37,347 nucleotides of DNA from JAGNRR01 sp964409905 (GTDB lineage Bacteria > Bacteroidota > Bacteroidia > Chitinophagales > Chitinophagaceae): positions 1 through 37,347 of the forward strand of contig CAYPET010000020.1 of assembly GCA_964409905.1 (NCBI GenBank), read 5' to 3'. Below the pieces are notes generated by a model. The model saw only the letters and a program-made list of their open reading frames with translations. It searched no databases and was not told the origin of the DNA. Position numbers and translations under genes: made by a program. Shown here in pieces: positions 34,239 through 37,347 of the stretch; the first letter of the stretch is position 1; the number at the start of each line of letters is the position of its first letter.

Positions 34239-35300
34239 CTATACGAAATGTAAAATCGCACTTTCTATTGTAAGTCCGGGGCCAAAACCAGCGGCAAATA
34301 TTTTATCGCCGGATAAATGCGCTTTTTTTTGTAAGGCTTTAAGTACATAAAATATTGTAACGGAACTCATATTGCCATAATACCTAAGAATTTCGAAACT
34401 TGCACTTAATTCTCCCGTATTCAAGTTCAGTGCGCGTGCACATTCCATAAGAATGTTTTTACCACCCGGATGAATGGCCCAATGTTTAATTGTGTCACTA
34501 TCACCCACAGCATGTTGAATCAAGGGTTGGATATTTTCACTAATGATACCGGGGATGTAACTACTTAGTGTCATTTTAAAACCACTGGGTCCGAGTTGCC
34601 ATGCCATGTCTTTTTTACCCTTTAAATCAACCTCAGTATAAAATGAATTGATTTCAAAAAGACTATTTTCTTTTTTATTGGAAACCATAATAGCAGCTGC
34701 CCCATCAGCAAATAAGAGAGTAGAGGCTACATTATCCATAGAAAATTCGTTTTGAAAATGTAGCGTACACAGTTCTACGTCTACTATCAATACCTTAGCA
34801 GTGGCATGCTCAGCACAAATAGCTTTTGCCATTTTTAAGGCATGAAATCCTGCGTAACAGCCCATGAAGTTTACACTATGTCTTGTAATGTTGTTTGGCA
34901 GTTGAAGTTCTTGCAACAAAATAATGTCAAGAACAGGTGCCGCAAGCCCCGTGCAACTAACTGTGATAATATGGGTTAAATCCTTAAAATCTGTCTGTTG
35001 CAAAATCGACCTTACAGCGTCAATGGCCATTTTTGGAGCTATTTCGAAATAGATTTTCATTCGATCTTCGGTGCTGGCTTCCTGAGTTTTACTTTTTAGT
35101 AATACAGGTTTGTCGTTACTTGCCGTAAAATCTCCTATGGCTGAGAAGCGATGTTCAATCATTGAATTATCATACATCCGACTAATGCGATGAACATATT
35201 TTTCAGAAACTCCATACTGCTGTAGCGCAAAAGTTTTTATATCACTTTGTGCGTGTTTATATGGTGCGTTTGCTAATCCGATGCTGTTGATAAATGCCAA
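34239..35300 (-). CDS. Type III polyketide synthase (chalcone/alkylresorcinol synthase family)
   Basis: This enzyme extends a starter acyl-CoA with malonyl-CoA and cyclises the chain. The full triad is present: Cys148 in NFMGCYAGFHAL, His277 in WAIHPGGKNIL, Asn310 in YYGNMSSVTIF. The VSCTGLAAP segment and the GFGPGLT signature near the C-terminus also fit. The length of 353 residues matches bacterial members. The start is TTG at 35300, as no ATG is available after the upstream in-frame stop. The likely product class is an alkylpyrone, alkylresorcinol or similar phenolic lipid; starter and chain length cannot be read from sequence. It lies between a UbiA-like gene (66 bases) and a methyltransferase (17 bases). 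Confidence 0.92.
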   Translation of the reverse strand: MAFINSIGLANAPYKHAQSDIKTFALQQYGVSEKYVHRISRMYDNSMIEHRFSAIGDFTASNDKPVLLKSKTQEASTEDRMKIYFEIAPKMAIDAVRSILQQTDFKDLTHIITVSCTGLAAPVLDIILLQELQLPNNITRHSVNFMGCYAGFHALKMAKAICAEHATAKVLIVDVELCTLHFQNEFSMDNVASTLLFADGAAAIMVSNKKENSLFEINSFYTEVDLKGKKDMAWQLGPSGFKMTLSSYIPGIISENIQPLIQHAVGDSDTIKHWAIHPGGKNILMECARALNLNTGELSASFEILRYYGNMSSVTIFYVLKALQKKAHLSGDKIFAAGFGPGLTIESAILHFV

Positions 35301-35366
35301 AATGTATTTTGATACAATTTATAGCTTAAACTCCATTTATGGAGCGAAACTGATAAGTTTATTCAT

Positions 35367-36239
35367 TCATGACAACATCTGAACCAATACATAGATAAAA
35401 AAGGCGTTCATACAAGTGGCACTTATCAAATTCATACGCATCGTGTTTACAAAATCTGCATGCTGCTGATTTTGCATCACTCTAAAAAACCAATAGTTAA
35501 AGTAGATAAGGCTGGGAGTTTGAGTTATCAAATAAGAAAGTAATAATGACTGATCAAGAATCTCATTAGCTGCAAATAAAAAAAGAATACTTCCCAAGCT
35601 AAAAAAAAGTGCACTGAAAATAAAAGTTCCACGGTAGCCAAGAATCATGCTAATCGTGATAACATGGTCTGCTTTATCCTGCTCATGCTGATAAATTTGT
35701 GAGAGTGGGTATACAGCACCAATTAATGATGAAGCGGCTAAACCAACTAATGATATTTGAAATGTTGTAAGTGCCTTTCCTCCTAAAGAATAATATGTCA
35801 ACAAAAATATCCAGGCACCTTGAAAAAGGAATACAGTTAAAAAGCCCAACACAGGATATTTTTTCAGGCGTATTCTTCGGTAGCTATAAAGTCGGGAAAT
35901 CAGTATGTAGCCCAATAACAATATTGCAGCGAGTAAGGATATCCAGCAAGCAAGTAGCAATGCAAGAAGATCCATAGCCATTGAAATCCATGCCAGTGAT
36001 GTTGAAGGGGCAGAAGGTGTTTTAATAAGGCCAATGCTGCCCGTATCGCGGTCATTCAGTGAATTATATGCATTACTTGCGGGATAAACCAAGATATGTA
36101 ATATCACAAATATCAAAACGTTGTATGCACTCCAAATGGCATCTGCCTGCTCAACCGAGACGAATACCAATGCCAATAAATACACAGGTAGCAATAAGTA
36201 GGAAAAAGGGAAACGTAAATGCTGAATTATTGACCGCAT
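35367..36239 (-). CDS. UbiA-family prenyltransferase-like membrane protein
   Basis: The 290-residue protein has about eight membrane helices. The first aspartate-rich site reads NAYNSLNDRDTG (N62, D63, D65) and the second QIYQHEQDKADHVIT (D188, D191). Both match the metal-diphosphate sites of UbiA enzymes, which join a prenyl chain to an aromatic ring. The first motif is shortened compared with the NDxxDxxxD form, so the donor could differ. It starts 2 bases after the LysE-family gene and precedes the type III PKS, so the acceptor could be the PKS product. The enzyme may equally work on another lipid. Confidence 0.8.
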   Translation of the reverse strand: MRSIIQHLRFPFSYLLLPVYLLALVFVSVEQADAIWSAYNVLIFVILHILVYPASNAYNSLNDRDTGSIGLIKTPSAPSTSLAWISMAMDLLALLLACWISLLAAILLLGYILISRLYSYRRIRLKKYPVLGFLTVFLFQGAWIFLLTYYSLGGKALTTFQISLVGLAASSLIGAVYPLSQIYQHEQDKADHVITISMILGYRGTFIFSALFFSLGSILFLFAANEILDQSLLLSYLITQTPSLIYFNYWFFRVMQNQQHADFVNTMRMNLISATCMNAFFIYVLVQMLS

Positions 36240-36241
36240 AA

Positions 36242-36931
36242 CTAATCAATACCCAAAAATTGATAGAGCTCCTGCGCAGGAAAATTGATATACATTTCTA
36301 TAATTTTTGATAAAGCAAGCAGTATGAACATCCAGCCCACGTATTTATTAATTGGATACTTGGCAAATACGCTAAATATTTTTCTTCTATACTTGGCTGC
36401 CAGTGTAGCATAAGTCCACAGTAGGCCAAATCCGCCAGCTACGGCGCCGGCAATGGCTACGTAATAACTGCTATTGTATTGAATGCTATACATAGGCAGG
36501 GTAATGGTAAAGAAGAAGAACCAGTAAGGGAACATTTGAGGGTTTAATACTCCCACACCCATACCATAGAAATAGTAATTATGCTCCTTTTTATCATCTT
36601 TAAATTCAATTTTACTCTCCTCAATTTGTTCAGCGTATGATTTGCCTGTAAAGTATTTAAACGATAAATACAACATGAATATGGTGATAAAAACACCTAA
36701 AAAGAAAACTAAAACCGGAAATTTCTGAATGTATATCGAAGTGATTAATGCAGCAGCAGCATAGGTTATCTCGGCAATGGCGGCACCAAGTGCAACTTTT
36801 ACCGCATTGTAATAACCACGAAATAAAGAAGTTTCAATTACTTTGATATTGACAAAGCCCGGCGGGATATTGCTTAAATAGCTTACTGAAAAGACTACAA
36901 ATAAAACGACAAGGCTTTCAATTATCAGCAT
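36242..36931 (-). CDS. LysE-family transporter
   Basis: This inner-membrane protein of 229 residues has about six helices. SNIPPGFVNIKVIETSLFRGYYNAVKVALGAAIAE in the first third is the conserved LysE/RhtB pattern (PPG, then G-A-E). A charged cytosolic loop (EESKIEFKDDKKEH) lies in the middle and NPQMFPYWFFFF follows, as in the family. These proteins export amino acids or small polar compounds; here the cargo is unknown. It starts 1 base after the E1 gene stop and ends 2 bases before the UbiA-like gene, so it could export a precursor or simply be co-transcribed. Confidence 0.8.
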   Translation of the reverse strand: MLIIESLVVLFVVFSVSYLSNIPPGFVNIKVIETSLFRGYYNAVKVALGAAIAEITYAAAALITSIYIQKFPVLVFFLGVFITIFMLYLSFKYFTGKSYAEQIEESKIEFKDDKKEHNYYFYGMGVGVLNPQMFPYWFFFFTITLPMYSIQYNSSYYVAIAGAVAGGFGLLWTYATLAAKYRRKIFSVFAKYPINKYVGWMFILLALSKIIEMYINFPAQELYQFLGID

Positions 36932-36932
36932 G

Positions 36933-37347
36933 CTAAAAATTCAAAAGTTCTGATATCTCAATGGCGACTTTGTCGGCATTTGGTAATATTTCTTTTTCCA
37001 GTGCCATATTCATAGGAATAGCAGGGACATTTTTGGCTCCTATAGTTTTTACAGGAGCATCAAGTTGAAAAAAGCATTCTTGTGCAATTCTGCCTGCCAG
37101 AGCCTCAGCAAAAGAATTTCGCAATTGCTCTTCGGTAAGCACAATACACTTGCCATGTTTTTTTACACTTTCAAATATCAATGCTTCATCAAGCGGATAC
37201 AGTGTACGAATATCGACAACTTCTACTTGGCCGGGGAATTGCTTGGCCGCGTTAAAGGCCCAATGAACACCCATGCCGTAAGTGATAATCGTTAAACTTT
37301 CACCACTATTAATGAAAGATGCATCAGCTTCTAAATATTTGATGCCT
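36933..37347 (-). CDS. 2-oxoacid dehydrogenase E1 beta (transketolase C-terminal domain), 5' part cut off
   Basis: The frame enters from the right edge (GIKYLEADASFINSGESLT) and ends at TAG 36933. ITYGMGVHWAFNAAKQF, VEVVDIRTLYPLDEALIFESVKKHGKCIVLTEEQ and FFQLDAPVKTIGAKNVPAIPMN are the transketolase C-terminal domain of thiamine-diphosphate dehydrogenase E1 beta chains (pyruvate, branched-chain or acetoin type). A fused alpha-beta E1 is possible, since only the end is visible. The product is an acyl-CoA through the E2 partner. It is the first visible gene of the block running through LysE, UbiA-like and PKS with gaps of 1-66 bases, which suggests but does not prove a supply of acyl-CoA starters. 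Confidence 0.85.
   Translation of the reverse strand, partial: GIKYLEADASFINSGESLTIITYGMGVHWAFNAAKQFPGQVEVVDIRTLYPLDEALIFESVKKHGKCIVLTEEQLRNSFAEALAGRIAQECFFQLDAPVKTIGAKNVPAIPMNMALEKEILPNADKVAIEISELLNF

Noticed and set aside
1..37347. CRISPR array, prophage, insertion sequence, tRNA or rRNA genes
   Set aside because: No regularly spaced repeats, transposase or phage-like genes, or tRNA/rRNA-like segments were seen on reading; a covariance search would be the proper test for small RNAs.

Overview
The window is chromosomal DNA from a member of the Bacteroidota. The evidence is three secreted proteins with type IX secretion (T9SS) C-terminal sorting domains, several SPII lipoproteins, DUF4249 and DUF2490 family proteins, a bacillithiol-type YtxJ protein, split proton-translocating transhydrogenase subunits, and -7 promoter boxes of the form TAnnTTTG. 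It is AT-rich and gene-dense. I see no rRNA, tRNA, insertion sequence, prophage or CRISPR array, and no gene-free stretch over 300 bases. The genus cannot be fixed from sequence alone.

Layout. 1-4362 (minus): the 5' part of ribBA (riboflavin synthesis, cut by the window edge), a secreted FG-GAP/VCBS repeat protein, and a GTG-initiated aspartate kinase. 4366-4395 is a divergent control region with a perfect 9-bp inverted repeat. 4419-7213 (plus): an acyl-CoA carboxylase carboxyltransferase whose stop overlaps the start of an RsmB-like rRNA cytosine methyltransferase. 7267-11330 (minus): an EGF-like lipoprotein with a clear terminator, then ccmF, ccmE (a CxxxY-type haem chaperone) and dcd. 11529-12593 (plus): a T9SS-exported protein. 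12664-16161 (minus): pntAA-pntAB-pntB followed by a DUF6498-like membrane protein. 16391-20080 (plus): DUF4249 lipoprotein, trxB, a cytochrome c/beta-propeller lipoprotein with an unusual CX4CH haem site, and folB. 20067-20560 (minus): ytxJ and a 44-residue lipoprotein. 20628-21944 (plus): saccharopine dehydrogenase family reductase. 21952-28276 (minus): nnr, a 1.1-kilo-residue BNR/sortilin-like T9SS protein, a small lipoprotein, a zinc-less class III sirtuin and an unknown conserved protein. 28504-30932 (minus): a RibD_C/DHFR-like reductase and a TPR-adenylate cyclase split by one in-frame TAA. 31157-32806 (plus): pyrG.

32834-37347 (minus) is the most interesting block. It is a tightly packed run of 2-oxoacid dehydrogenase E1 beta (partial), LysE-family transporter, UbiA-family prenyltransferase-like membrane protein, type III polyketide synthase, SAM methyltransferase and DUF2490 outer-membrane-type protein. 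A type III PKS, a methyltransferase and a UbiA-like enzyme together suggest a small membrane-associated phenolic or quinone-like lipid pathway. The product is unknown, and coupling of the UbiA protein to the PKS is inference from gene order.

Other points worth follow-up are the CxxxY CcmE together with a nearby CX4CH cytochrome, the nonsense-split adenylate cyclase, the desuccinylase-type sirtuin without zinc cysteines, and promoter boxes so close to start codons that near-leaderless transcripts are possible.
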